Assembly (NCBI GenBank): GCA_002346425.1
Contig: DDZS01000031.1
Location: 1 to 40,524, forward strand
Direction of reading: 5' to 3'
Length of the DNA: 40,524 nt
Source of the DNA: Alphaproteobacteria bacterium UBA3002
GTDB lineage: Bacteria; Pseudomonadota; Alphaproteobacteria; Rickettsiales; UBA3002
This document shows, piece after piece, positions 31,767-40,524 of the stretch (its first letter is position 1; each line of letters starts with the position of its first letter). A program made the translations under genes and the position numbers. The notes beneath the pieces are model-generated. The model ran no database searches. It was not told the origin of the DNA and worked only from the letters and a program-made list of their open reading frames with translations.

Positions 31767-33866
31767 CTACCCTGCCCGCAGCCAGCGCAGACTTTCGTCG
31801 CGACCGAAGAGATAAAGCAAGACTTTCAGCGCCTGCCCCTTCTCCGTCACCAGTTCCGGATCGCGATGCAAAATCAGCTTCACCTCGTCATGCGCAATCG
31901 CAATCAACTCGTGATGTAGCGCCAGATCGACGAAGCGAAACGCGGGCAGTCCGCTTTGTTTCGTGCCCAACACATCGCCCGAGCCACGCAAGCGCATATC
32001 TTCTTCGGCAATCCGAAAACCGTCATTGCTATCGCGCAAAATTTGCAGCCGCGCTTTACCATTCTCTGACAACTGATCCTGATAGAGCAGAATACAGTGT
32101 GAAGCTTGATCTCCCCGGCCCACGCGTCCGCGCAATTGATGTAACTGCGCCAGCCCAAAGCGTTCGGCGTGTTCGATGACCATCACCGTCGCTTCGGGTA
32201 CATCAACCCCCACCTCGACGACGGTCGTCGCGACCAGTAACTGCGCTTCCCCACTGGCAAAGCGTTGCATGGCGCGTTGCCTGTCTTCCTGCGATTGTCG
32301 GCCATGCGCCATCGCGACACGCTCTGCACCGAACAACTGGCAGAAGGTGTGAAACCGTTCTTCTGCCGCCGCCAATTCTCCGGGCGTTTCTTCGGATTCT
32401 TCCACAAGCGGGCAGATCCAATAGGCGCGGGCACCATCTGCCACTGCGCGCCCTATCGCCTGAACCACCTCATCAAGCCGCGAAAGCGACACGGTGCGCG
32501 TATCGATGGGCAAACGATTGGCCGGCTTTTCGCGCAAGGAAGAGGCATCCATATCGCCGTAGGCAATCATGCACAGGCTTCGCGGAATGGGCGTGGCGCT
32601 CATTAATAAGAGGTGTGGCGCCCGCCCTTTACTGGTCAGTGCCAGACGCTGCTTCACGCCAAAACGATGCTGCTCGTCGATCACGACTAAAGCTAGATTG
32701 GAAAAACTCACCGATTCCTGAAACAGAGCATGTGTGCCAATGATGATGTCGATTTCACCGGACGCGATTTGCGCGGTAATCGCTTTTTTCTCCGCCGCCT
32801 TCAATTTACCGCTAAGTAGCGCTACCTTGACGCCTAATGGTTCCAGCATACGCATCATGCCTTGCACATGCTGCCGCCCAAGGATTTCTGTTGGCACCAT
32901 CAGGGCTGCCTGATAGCCCGATTCGACCGCGGCTAACATTGCCAGTAGCGCAACTAGCGTTTTTCCCGCGCCTACATCCCCTTGCAGCAGGCGCAACATC
33001 CGCTCGCCGGATGCCATGTCACGGTCAATCTCTGCCACGATGGTTTGCTGGCCTTGTGTCAAACGATAGGGAAGCGCATCCAGTAAGTGTTCGCGTAATT
33101 TCATTTTGGGTGAAATCAGAATACCCGCGCTGCGTTTTTGTCGTCTGCGCGTAAGTGCCAGCGCTAACTGACCCGCTAACAACTCATCATACGCCAAGCG
33201 CGCGCGTAACGGACTATCTTCTAATGTATCTTCAACACCTTCTGGCTGTTGCAAACGCGTGATAGCTTGCGACCATGCCTCCCATCCGCGTTGGCGCACA
33301 AGTTCTGCATCAATCCACTCAGGCAAATGTGGGGACGTGATTTGCGCTTGTAATTGCGCCAGTTTCCCTTGCGTGATCCCTGCACTTAACGGCCAGACCG
33401 GCTCCAGCTTTAACAGTTTCTCCGCATCGCCCACTGCGACAACTTTTTCCGGATGGGTCATTTGCCAGATGCCGTCGAACAATTCAGCAGGGCCGCTGAT
33501 AATGCGTGTTTCCCCGACGGGATATTGCTTGGCCACATAATCGCCATACGCATTAAAAAACACAAGCTGCGCGCTACCACTCTCATCGCTCACGGTGATT
33601 TTGTAGGGGTTACGACGATGCCGCATGGATGGGTAATGCTTGTCGATCGTCACCTGCCAACTCACAATGCCTTCCACGCTTTGTGCAATGGGCGAGAGAT
33701 GCCGCCGATCCACATAGCCACTGGGTAAGTGAAACAATAGATCGCGCACTACGGGCTGCTCAGTTTTAAGTAATTTCGCAAGCGCTTCAGAAAGTTTTGG
33801 CCCCACCCCTTTCAGATATTGTAGCGGCTGGAACAACGGCGCTAACACCGCCGGGCGAGCGCTCAC
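31767..33866 (-). CDS. recG: ATP-dependent DNA helicase RecG
   Basis: Branch-migrating helicase that rewinds forks and remodels Holliday junctions. 699 residues from the GTG at 33866, close to the E. coli length (693). It contains the wedge domain (about 40-220, starting FQPLQYLKGVGPKLSEAL), the helicase core with Walker A GDVGAGKT (296-303), the DEQH box (397-400, DEQHRFGVKQR), motif III LLLMSATPIPRSL, motif VI QLHQLRGRVGRG and the TRG-type end. The GTG overlaps the stop of the upstream gene (GTGA) and has GAGG ten bases upstream. An in-frame ATG at 33932 would overlap that gene by 70 bases and is less likely. Confidence 0.96.
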   Translation of the reverse strand: MSARPAVLAPLFQPLQYLKGVGPKLSEALAKLLKTEQPVVRDLLFHLPSGYVDRRHLSPIAQSVEGIVSWQVTIDKHYPSMRHRRNPYKITVSDESGSAQLVFFNAYGDYVAKQYPVGETRIISGPAELFDGIWQMTHPEKVVAVGDAEKLLKLEPVWPLSAGITQGKLAQLQAQITSPHLPEWIDAELVRQRGWEAWSQAITRLQQPEGVEDTLEDSPLRARLAYDELLAGQLALALTRRRQKRSAGILISPKMKLREHLLDALPYRLTQGQQTIVAEIDRDMASGERMLRLLQGDVGAGKTLVALLAMLAAVESGYQAALMVPTEILGRQHVQGMMRMLEPLGVKVALLSGKLKAAEKKAITAQIASGEIDIIIGTHALFQESVSFSNLALVVIDEQHRFGVKQRLALTSKGRAPHLLLMSATPIPRSLCMIAYGDMDASSLREKPANRLPIDTRTVSLSRLDEVVQAIGRAVADGARAYWICPLVEESEETPGELAAAEERFHTFCQLFGAERVAMAHGRQSQEDRQRAMQRFASGEAQLLVATTVVEVGVDVPEATVMVIEHAERFGLAQLHQLRGRVGRGDQASHCILLYQDQLSENGKARLQILRDSNDGFRIAEEDMRLRGSGDVLGTKQSGLPAFRFVDLALHHELIAIAHDEVKLILHRDPELVTEKGQALKVLLYLFGRDESLRWLRAG

Positions 33867-34786
33867 AGGTCTTTCACCTCGATCAGCTGATTCCGCGTTT
33901 CCGATGGTATTGCCAATACCGCGGTTTCGCATGCCTCGACCACCTGTTCTTCATCACCATTGATTGTGGTAAAGGTAATACTGACCGTCACCGAGAAATT
34001 CGATTTGCCGCCGAAAACAATCCGATGTGACGAAATAAACCACCGCAGGCGATTCAACACCACGCGCACCGATTCAACATCGACATCCATCAACAACAAG
34101 CCCAGAGAGCGGTCTGAAAGATAGCAGACCACATCATCCTCGCGGAATTTGGTTTTGCAGGTATTCGCCACGTGATTCAATAAAGTGACGCAGCCTTCTT
34201 GACCATAGGCAGCAAGGTTCTTCTCATGTCGGTCCATGCCGATCACCGCGAAACAGGCTTTTAGTTTATGGGTTTTGACATATTGCTGCACCAGCTCGAT
34301 GTAATTCTCGCAACTGCTACGATCGGGCAGCCCGGTTTTCGGATGTTGCGACAAGCGCCCTTCCAGATTGGCACGGATAATCTGAAACAGAGACTCTTCC
34401 TGAATCTGCCGGCGCTCATCTTTCAGATGCACACGAAACCATTGATTTTGGTCGCGCGCGGTTTCGCGAAAAATGCGTAACGCCAATAGCACTTCCTCAC
34501 CATTGAAATGTTTCATACGGAATTCGCGCACCCGTGTGAGGACTTTATCCAAATCGTCGCTATCATCTTCAAATTCAAGATAATCATCTAGCGATTCTGC
34601 GACTTTCGCGCTGACCACTTCTTTCAGCTCAACACCTTCTAGCTCGCTACGCATCTGGCCAAGCGCTTCGGCGAGCGCCTCACTGACTTCTTTGATTTTG
34701 ACGGTTTTTTTCTCATTATTCTGACACAACAACATATGCATCGGCGCGGCGTCAGCATGCGAATTGTCAGATACAGCCTGTTGCAT
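33863..34786 (-). CDS. Degenerate GGDEF-domain protein
   Basis: A 307-residue cytoplasmic protein. The N-terminal half is helical and charged (about 30-135). The C-terminal half (about 145-300) has the fold pattern of a diguanylate cyclase: HPKTGLPDRSSCENYI corresponds to the usual TGLxNRxxF entry (TGLPDR at 151-156), KACFAVIGMDRHEKNLAAYGQEG to the metal-binding strand region, and FSVTVSITFTTI to the last core strand. The GGDEF loop itself reads CYLSDRSLGL (221-230), so the metal and GTP-binding residues are missing and it is probably not a cyclase. AGGA nine bases upstream supports ATG 34786. It is coupled to recG by a 4-base overlap. Confidence 0.72.
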   Translation of the reverse strand: MQQAVSDNSHADAAPMHMLLCQNNEKKTVKIKEVSEALAEALGQMRSELEGVELKEVVSAKVAESLDDYLEFEDDSDDLDKVLTRVREFRMKHFNGEEVLLALRIFRETARDQNQWFRVHLKDERRQIQEESLFQIIRANLEGRLSQHPKTGLPDRSSCENYIELVQQYVKTHKLKACFAVIGMDRHEKNLAAYGQEGCVTLLNHVANTCKTKFREDDVVCYLSDRSLGLLLMDVDVESVRVVLNRLRWFISSHRIVFGGKSNFSVTVSITFTTINGDEEQVVEACETAVLAIPSETRNQLIEVKDL

Positions 34787-34843
34787 ATGCTTGATTCCTG
34801 TGTGCTTTTCTCTATGTCTTACACGGAATTAAGGAAGTGGCAA

Positions 34844-35125
34844 ATGGCTTTACCCGACCATACACATGCGCAGGCGCGCTTCAAACGACTGCGCTATCAA
34901 AGCTGGCATCGCGGCTGCAAAGAGACCGATGTGATCTTGGGAAACTATTTCGATCAGCATGCTAAGGAATTTTCTGCAGAAGACTTGAGCGCCTATGAAG
35001 CTCTGCTGGAAGAAGACGATTACGACATCTGGCAATGGGTGGCTTACGAAAAGGCGCCCAGCAATCCGGACTATATTACGCATATCGAACGTTTACGCGC
35101 TTTTCACGAATATCGGTCCTTATGA
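34844..35125 (+). CDS. sdhE: Succinate dehydrogenase flavinylation factor SdhE
   Basis: Small assembly factor that promotes covalent FAD attachment to SdhA (the mitochondrial SDHAF2 homologue). Family pattern: ARFKRLRYQSWHRGCKETD (the RxxxxxRG region), VILGNYFDQH, LSAYEALLEEDDYDIWQWV. The RG pair in WHRGCKE is the residue pair important in the family. The ATG at 34844 is chosen because AAGGAAG lies just upstream and gives a 93-residue protein of the normal size; upstream ATGs at 34814 and before would only add atypical residues. The stop overlaps the mfd start as ATGA. sdhE followed by mfd is a gene order known in alphaproteobacteria. Confidence 0.93.
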   Translation: MALPDHTHAQARFKRLRYQSWHRGCKETDVILGNYFDQHAKEFSAEDLSAYEALLEEDDYDIWQWVAYEKAPSNPDYITHIERLRAFHEYRSL

Positions 35126-38100
35126 CCATCACGCATTACGCCAATATCCCACTCGCCTCGCAAGGATATGCAGCGATTCAACTATTGAAATCGAGCGGCA
35201 AACCCCAGATTTTCATTTGCAGCGATGATAAGCAATTGCAACAACAGGCATTGCTAGCAGAAAGTATGGGCATCGACTACCTGACACTGCCCGCTTGGGA
35301 TTGCCTGCCCTATGATCGTATCTCTCCATCTGGCCCCGTGATGGCGGAGCGGCTGCATTGCCTGTGTACGCTTGCCTCTACACCGGACACGCCAAGGCTT
35401 ATTCTCACCACTATCAATGCCTATATGCAACGCGTCCCTCCGCGCGAAGTCTTACAAGAAGCCGGGTTTCACCTGACCAAAGGCGGCAGCTTGAATCGCG
35501 ACGCTTTCGTTGCTTACCTGCTATCGCATGGCTATGCCCGCGTGAATAAGGTAATGGAAGCTGGCGAGTTTGCACTGCGCGGCAATATTATCGATTGTTT
35601 TCCGACAGGCTATAAAGACGCCGTTCGCATCGACCTGTTTGGCGATGAGATTGAGTCATTAAAATATTTTGAGCCGTTAAGTCAGATTAGTCATAGCACA
35701 ACCGATAGCATTACCTTTTTACCAGTTAGCGAAATTTTGCTCAACGAGGCTAGCATCGCGCGCTTTCGCGAAAATTATCGCGAATTATTCGGCGCGGTGC
35801 TCAAAGAAAATCCGTTATACGAAAGCATCAGCGAAGGCCGCATGGCCGCAGGCGCAGAACACTGGTTGCCTTTGTTTTACCCGCATATGGAAGTGCTGGA
35901 AGAGTATGTGCCCACCGCCCAGCTCTGCTTTAACGCTGAAGTGGAGGCGATTTTTCAAGACCGTTTGGAGCAGTTGGAAGACTTCTATGCCGTACGTCAT
36001 GAAACGGCCCCCGGCGAGACGCCCTATCACCCTTTACCACCGCGTCGTTTGTACCGAGTGGAACCGGATTTAAATGCTTTGATTCATGATCGAAGCGCGC
36101 ATTTTCTCCATCGTTTTGATGCTACGGCCGCCCAGCCCATAGAGGCCGCGCGGGCGTTAAAAGCTCTGCCTAACTTACAGTCCACTACGCAAGAAGACCG
36201 CTTTAGTGTACTGCGCTCCATGCTGGACCGCCCGCATCCTTTAGTGGTTGCCTGCTATAGCGATGGCAGCCGTGATCGGGTAAGCACCATGCTCAAATCC
36301 GCTGGTTTTGACGTGACCGACGCGCCGAATCTGCAGCATTTACCAAAACAATCTGCGTTGATTGTAACGGTATTGCCGATCGAGTTTGGGTTTGAATCCG
36401 CCGAGTTCACCCTCATCAGCGAACAGGACTTGTTGGGCGAACGTATTATTCGCACGCAAAAACGCAAACAACTGAGCGAGCATTTCATCGCCGAGGCGAG
36501 CATCCTCGAACCGGGCGAATTGATTGTACATGCCGAACACGGGATAGGACGTTTCGATAGTCTGCAAACGCTGGAAGTGAATGGCGTCACCCATGATTGC
36601 CTGAAACTCGTCTATGCCGGAGACGACAAACTCTTCCTGCCGGTCGTCAACATGGATATTATCAGCCGTTTTGGGCAGGAAGGCGAAGGCGTTCAGCTCG
36701 ACAAACTCGGCAGCGTTGCGTGGCAGAAACGCAAAGCGGCGATGAAGCAACGGATCAAACTGGCCGCCGAACAATTATTAAAGCTCGCCGCGCGCCGCGC
36801 CACCCGCGAAGCGCCGGAACTGATTCCCACAGCAGAAGATTATGAACGTTTCTGCAATCGCTTCCCCTATACGGAAACCGACGACCAGCTTAAAGCCATC
36901 GACGAAGTCCTGGCCGATCTGGCGACCGGTAAGCCGACCGACCGCCTCATCTGTGGCGATGTCGGCTTCGGCAAAACCGAAGTGGCGATGCGCGCCGCTT
37001 TCGCCGCATTGAAAGCGCAAAGCGGTGGCGTGCAGGTGGCTGTGGTCGCCCCGACCACCCTGCTCGCCCGTCAACATCATGAGCAATTCCGCAAACGGTT
37101 TGAAGGCTTCGGCATCGAAGTTGGCCTGCTGTCGCGTATGGTCACGCCAAAGCAGCAAGAAAAAGTCAAAGAAGGTTTGGCTAACGGCAGCGTGCAACTG
37201 GTGATCGGAACCCATGCCTTGTTGAGCAAATCGATTCATTTTGACAATTTGGGCCTCGTTATTGTCGATGAGGAACAACGTTTCGGCGTGGCGCAAAAAG
37301 AGCGCTTAAAGCATCTCCGGGCTAACACGCACCTGCTCAGCCTGTCCGCCACTCCGATTCCGCGTACGTTACAAATGGCGCTATCCGGTGTGCGCGAACT
37401 TTCACTGATTACCACCCCGCCGGTTGATCGGCTGGCGATTCGCAGTTTCGTGATGCCCTTTGATCGGATGGTGCTGGGCGAAGCGATTCAACGCGAATAT
37501 CACCGCGGTGGACAGGTATTCTATGTGACCCCGCGTATTGAGTATATCGCCGAATTGCAGGAGCGGTTGAAAGATATGGCGCCCGAGCTTAAAGTCGCCG
37601 TCGCCCATGGCCAGATGTCAGCCAAGCAATTGGAGGATGTAATGCAGTCTTTTTACGACGGAAAGTATGATGTGTTGCTAGCTACCACCATCATCGAGTC
37701 TGGGTTGGATGTTACCAATGCCAACACCATGATTATTGATCATGCGGAACTCTTTGGTCTGGCGCAGCTGTATCAATTACGCGGGCGTGTGGGCCGCGGC
37801 AAAACCCGCGCCTATGCCTATTTTGTGATTCCAGCGAAAAAACGCCTGACTGAGCAAGCCGTCAAGCGCCTGGAAGTCATGCGCAATCTCGATACACTCG
37901 GCGCGGGCTTTACATTAGCTAGCCATGATATGGATATTCGCGGCTTCGGCAACTTACTCGGCGAGGAACAGTCAGGGCATGTGCGCGAGGTGGGCGTAGA
38001 ACTTTATCAGCATATGCTGGAAGAAACGATTCGCCAATTACGTTCCGGAGGCGATGCCGAAGAGGCCACGCAAGAATGGAGCCCGCATATCAACCTTGGC

Positions 38101-38523
38101 ACCTCCTTGCTGATTCCGGAAAGCTATATCGAAGCGCTGGATATCCGCATGCAGCTTTATCGCCGCATGTCGACCCTGAAGACGCGAGAAGATGTCGATA
38201 GTTTCGCCGCTGAGCTGATCGATCGCTTCGGGCCGTATCCCGATGAAGTGCGCAACCTACTTGAGAGCCTGAATATCAAAAATGCGTGTCGCACCGCAGG
38301 TATCGAACGGTTAGACACCGGCCCGAAAGGTGCTGTGATTACTTTCCGCGGCAACCAGTTTGCCAAGCCGGAGAAACTGCTTGGCCATATTACCAAACAT
38401 CCAAAGCACTATAAGATTCGTAGCGATCAGAAGCTGGTCTATCTGGCCGAATGGCGCAACGCCAAGGAACGCATGGACGGGTTAAGCCGCGTCGCGGCCG
38501 ACATGGCCAGTCTTGCTGCGTAG
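35122..38523 (+). CDS. mfd: Transcription-repair coupling factor
   Basis: Removes RNA polymerase stalled at lesions and recruits UvrA. The 1133 residues, near the usual length, show the UvrB-like N-terminal domains (about 1-340, PAWDCLPYDRISPSGPVMAERL), the RNA-polymerase interaction domain (about 465-515, IVHAEHGIGRFDSL and LKLVYAGDDKLFLPV), the RecG-like translocase with Walker A GDVGFGKT (612-619), DEEQRFGV (716-723), LSLSATPIPRTL and the QLYQLRGRVGRGKTRAYAYF motif, and the C-terminal autoinhibitory domain (about 985-1133). The start at ATG 35122 overlaps the sdhE stop by 4 bases. Its final 42 bases overlap the convergent unknown gene. Confidence 0.97.
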   Translation: MTITHYANIPLASQGYAAIQLLKSSGKPQIFICSDDKQLQQQALLAESMGIDYLTLPAWDCLPYDRISPSGPVMAERLHCLCTLASTPDTPRLILTTINAYMQRVPPREVLQEAGFHLTKGGSLNRDAFVAYLLSHGYARVNKVMEAGEFALRGNIIDCFPTGYKDAVRIDLFGDEIESLKYFEPLSQISHSTTDSITFLPVSEILLNEASIARFRENYRELFGAVLKENPLYESISEGRMAAGAEHWLPLFYPHMEVLEEYVPTAQLCFNAEVEAIFQDRLEQLEDFYAVRHETAPGETPYHPLPPRRLYRVEPDLNALIHDRSAHFLHRFDATAAQPIEAARALKALPNLQSTTQEDRFSVLRSMLDRPHPLVVACYSDGSRDRVSTMLKSAGFDVTDAPNLQHLPKQSALIVTVLPIEFGFESAEFTLISEQDLLGERIIRTQKRKQLSEHFIAEASILEPGELIVHAEHGIGRFDSLQTLEVNGVTHDCLKLVYAGDDKLFLPVVNMDIISRFGQEGEGVQLDKLGSVAWQKRKAAMKQRIKLAAEQLLKLAARRATREAPELIPTAEDYERFCNRFPYTETDDQLKAIDEVLADLATGKPTDRLICGDVGFGKTEVAMRAAFAALKAQSGGVQVAVVAPTTLLARQHHEQFRKRFEGFGIEVGLLSRMVTPKQQEKVKEGLANGSVQLVIGTHALLSKSIHFDNLGLVIVDEEQRFGVAQKERLKHLRANTHLLSLSATPIPRTLQMALSGVRELSLITTPPVDRLAIRSFVMPFDRMVLGEAIQREYHRGGQVFYVTPRIEYIAELQERLKDMAPELKVAVAHGQMSAKQLEDVMQSFYDGKYDVLLATTIIESGLDVTNANTMIIDHAELFGLAQLYQLRGRVGRGKTRAYAYFVIPAKKRLTEQAVKRLEVMRNLDTLGAGFTLASHDMDIRGFGNLLGEEQSGHVREVGVELYQHMLEETIRQLRSGGDAEEATQEWSPHINLGTSLLIPESYIEALDIRMQLYRRMSTLKTREDVDSFAAELIDRFGPYPDEVRNLLESLNIKNACRTAGIERLDTGPKGAVITFRGNQFAKPEKLLGHITKHPKHYKIRSDQKLVYLAEWRNAKERMDGLSRVAADMASLAA

Positions 38524-39414
38524 CAGGTCTTTAAGCACGCCGTGATAGACTTTCGTATCCGGCACATGAGGCGTGTAGTCTTTCTCAACAAAGGGATCGA
38601 CTTCCGGCAGCCCAACTTTTTCGGATGCGCCCTGCTCTACCCATGCTTTCAGTCCGGTATGATTATAGATACTAGACAGAATGGTGGTATTTTCCATCTG
38701 CTTCACTAGATCCTTGTGCGATTCCAGCCAGCCAAAAGCAGAATGCACCAAATGCGCGGCTAGATAGGCCAATCCAATTCCTACCAGCGCGCCGCCGAAT
38801 GGATGCGACAACCCCATCACGGTCAGCATGACACCGCGCGCGCAAAGCGTGTGCATCATATCCGGATGGGTGAGAATTTTTACCGGATTCCAGCCCACTT
38901 GTTCGTCCGAAGCGACTTCCTGCGCCGTACGCACGGTGTCATAGGCTGCCAATCCCAAATGCGCGAGATGCGCGAGTTCGCCATACGGTAAATCTGGCAA
39001 ACCGATTGTCGCTGCAACCGATTCTCCGTCACGCATTGCGCCATCGACACCCGGCGTACAGAATCCCATGCTGGTAGCGCAAGCCGGATCAACGGCTTCA
39101 CCATACATGCGCGTGTAATGCGCAGGTGCGGCGCCTTCAAATAACTGGCGATACAAATCGCTGAAATCCAGGCCGAACAGCGTAAACTCATTGGATTCGG
39201 CGGAAAAGAGCGGATGGCGTGACGTGTATAATGGCCCTAGTCCCATGAGCCATGTGTTGTTGGTGACCATATAAGGCACTTCCCATAGCGACATCGGCGC
39301 AGAAGGCACCCCCATATCAAGCGAGGCAACCGCGATCGAACTGTTCAGAATCGTGGCATTATCTCGACCACGCAAGATCGAATCGGTTGAATCGGACGTC
39401 ACATGCGCGCTCAT
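38482..39414 (-). CDS. Unknown 310-residue protein with one hydrophobic region
   Basis: No family recognised. Residues 1-35 are Ser/Thr/Asp-rich, followed by SAPMSLWEVPYMVTNNTWLMGLGPL, a Cys pair region DPACATSMGFCTP (about 110-122), and one long hydrophobic region around residues 190-230 (RGVMLTVMGLSHPFGGALVG, GIGLAYLAAHLVHSAFGWLE) that could be one or two membrane helices. Tail is polar. No signal peptide. Its start overlaps the stop of the 303-residue gene (ATGA), so the pair is one operon, and its 3' end runs 42 bases into mfd on the opposite strand. A membrane-inserted or effector-like protein is possible but unsupported. Confidence 0.62.
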   Translation of the reverse strand: MSAHVTSDSTDSILRGRDNATILNSSIAVASLDMGVPSAPMSLWEVPYMVTNNTWLMGLGPLYTSRHPLFSAESNEFTLFGLDFSDLYRQLFEGAAPAHYTRMYGEAVDPACATSMGFCTPGVDGAMRDGESVAATIGLPDLPYGELAHLAHLGLAAYDTVRTAQEVASDEQVGWNPVKILTHPDMMHTLCARGVMLTVMGLSHPFGGALVGIGLAYLAAHLVHSAFGWLESHKDLVKQMENTTILSSIYNHTGLKAWVEQGASEKVGLPEVDPFVEKDYTPHVPDTKVYHGVLKDLLRSKTGHVGRDAA

Positions 39415-40322
39415 CGACCGCGGCCGCCTTTCTTAGCCGCATGCGGGAAGTCATAACCATTGAGACTTGCGCATTGCGTATCAATCTCTAATAACGCTGC
39501 TTCATTGGCGCTCCGAATCGCTTCTTTGAAACCTTCTTCATCAAACCCGCCAAAAAAACTTTGAAAATTTCGCTCATCTGGCGGTTGAAATGCCAACACA
39601 TTATTGACTGCTGCACGATACATTGGTGGGATCGTATCCAGTTCCGCCACGTCATGACGATGCGGAATGCCACGATATCCAATAAATTCCATATCCGCGC
39701 GCGCCTGCATCAATCCGCCCGCGAATTGAACAAACGCAATCTGATAGTTTCCTAAATCTTTTTTATTGAAATTAGGGATGCGGTGTTCCACGAAATCATA
39801 CATTTCAGCGGCGGTTATCGTGCCGTCGGTACGATAATTGTTGGTATTTTTCGCATTAAATTCACGACGGGAAGACGGGTCATTTGATATAATTTCAAAT
39901 GCAAACCAAGACAGCGCAAATGCATGTTGTTCTGCATTCAAATGCATTTCCTTGACGGTTTCAGCAAATACAGGTCCTATTTGATTAAAATCGTAAACCT
40001 TATCCCGCATTTCGGGGTGTTTCTCAGACAAATCGATCAGCCATTGCCCTTGCCCCGGCTCGTCAGAAAAGATTGCACGAATCGCGGCATGCATATTGCC
40101 AGAATCGATAGGTTGGAAAAACCCACCCTCCTGGACTTCGACTGTTTGATTAGTTTCAGTATTTGGTACTGTTCTAGAATCAACCCATTGCGGCATATAG
40201 CCAAAATCATCTTTTGCAGTATCGCGATTGTCTGGACGGCTCGGATAGCGCTCACGCATGATGCGCAGCCACTCATCGCTCGATAATTTAGAAAGGACCG
40301 GATTCAGGGTATATTCAGCCAT
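39411..40322 (-). CDS. Unknown 303-residue soluble protein
   Basis: No family recognised. It starts MAEYTLNPVLSKLSSDEWLRIMRERYPSRPD and has helical stretches rich in Phe, Asn and Asp (GNMHAAIRAIFSDE, NAEQHAFALSWFAFEII, NFNKKDLGNYQIAFVQFAGG, PPDERNFQSFFGGFDEEGFKEAIRS), ending in a basic AAKKGGRGR. No signal peptide or membrane helix is visible. The ATG at 40322 is preferred; a TTG at 40370 is in frame but has no ribosome site. Its stop overlaps the following gene by 4 bases. It begins about 140 bases downstream of a tRNA-Ile, on the same strand. A tRNA-adjacent position is a common landing place for acquired DNA, but no integrase or attachment site is seen. Confidence 0.62.
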   Translation of the reverse strand: MAEYTLNPVLSKLSSDEWLRIMRERYPSRPDNRDTAKDDFGYMPQWVDSRTVPNTETNQTVEVQEGGFFQPIDSGNMHAAIRAIFSDEPGQGQWLIDLSEKHPEMRDKVYDFNQIGPVFAETVKEMHLNAEQHAFALSWFAFEIISNDPSSRREFNAKNTNNYRTDGTITAAEMYDFVEHRIPNFNKKDLGNYQIAFVQFAGGLMQARADMEFIGYRGIPHRHDVAELDTIPPMYRAAVNNVLAFQPPDERNFQSFFGGFDEEGFKEAIRSANEAALLEIDTQCASLNGYDFPHAAKKGGRGR

Positions 40323-40464
40323 CCTGCATTTGTACTCTATCAATGTGACGGTATCATGACAAAGAGGCAAAAAAACGGCTTATAGACAGGAAAAAACGTG
40401 CCTTTTTTCGTACGCAATAACCAAATTTTTGCAGGCCCAGCTAATCCTATAGCTGGAAAGAAAA

Positions 40465-40524
<60 letters not shown>

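Noticed and set aside
33867..33932. N-terminal extension of RecG from ATG 33932
   Set aside because: Would overlap the upstream gene by 70 bases; the added 22 residues do not look like RecG, while GTG 33866 has a ribosome site and a typical 4-base overlap.
35035..35121. N-terminal extension of Mfd from ATG 35035
   Set aside because: Lies inside sdhE in another frame; the ATG at 35122 overlaps the sdhE stop as ATGA and gives a normal Mfd start.
40391..40410. A/T-tract palindrome (AAAAAACGTGCCTTTTTT type) as a terminator of the tRNA
   Set aside because: The GC core is only two or three bases, so the stem would be weak, and it lies well past the tRNA end. Not called.

Overview
The window reads as a chromosomal segment of an alphaproteobacterium. 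The main pointers are: an NDUFS4-type complex I accessory subunit; an SdhE-type flavinylation factor; the gene order hemC-hemD-Mic60-like-HemY-like, which is characteristic of this class; a GatCAB amidotransferase operon; and a PhaB-type acetoacetyl-CoA reductase. There are no insertion sequences, phage genes or CRISPR arrays. Coding density is very high, no gene-free stretch exceeds about 150 bases, and several neighbouring genes overlap.

Layout. 1-450 is the 3' end of phaB, facing a small exported-peptide gene (516-665, minus) across a bidirectional terminator. 777-3933 (minus) is a serine-biosynthesis cluster: serC, a small unknown gene, serA. 4023-4811 (minus) is an alpha/beta hydrolase. 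4849-6892 (plus) encodes two overlapping glycosyltransferases (GT4 and GT9), probably for surface polysaccharide or LPS. 6957-9816 (plus) holds a small unknown gene, thrS and infC. 9826-16904 (minus) is one co-directional run: ruvX, plsY, dprA, topA, an NDUFS4 homologue, an LplT-like MFS transporter and a small DMT transporter. 17015-21767 (plus) is gatC, gatA, an unknown 72-residue protein, gatB and a methyltransferase, all overlapping or within a few bases. 21880-24264 holds a small unknown gene, a TPR protein (minus), an atypical SDR protein and a lipoprotein. 24164-28098 (minus) is hemC-hemD-Mic60-like-HemY-like. Then come tsaD (plus), an orphan ModA-like binding protein (minus), a small membrane protein (plus), metC (minus), recG with an upstream degenerate GGDEF protein (minus), sdhE-mfd (plus), two overlapping unknown genes (minus), and at the edge a partial tRNA-Ile(GAU) (minus).

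Most genes are housekeeping: translation (thrS, infC, gatCAB, tsaD, tRNA-Ile), DNA topology, repair and uptake (topA, dprA, ruvX, recG, mfd), serine, methionine and tetrapyrrole synthesis, phospholipid synthesis, and respiratory-chain assembly. The points most worth a second look are: a palindromic repeat family whose two copies each supply the start codon of the adjacent gene; a threonyl-tRNA synthetase whose editing-site HxxxH motif is disrupted; a GGDEF-like protein without its signature, coupled to recG; an unknown 72-residue protein coupled between gatA and gatB; an unknown two-gene operon after mfd; and a 101-bp antisense overlap of two coding tails. No defence system or mobile element was found.
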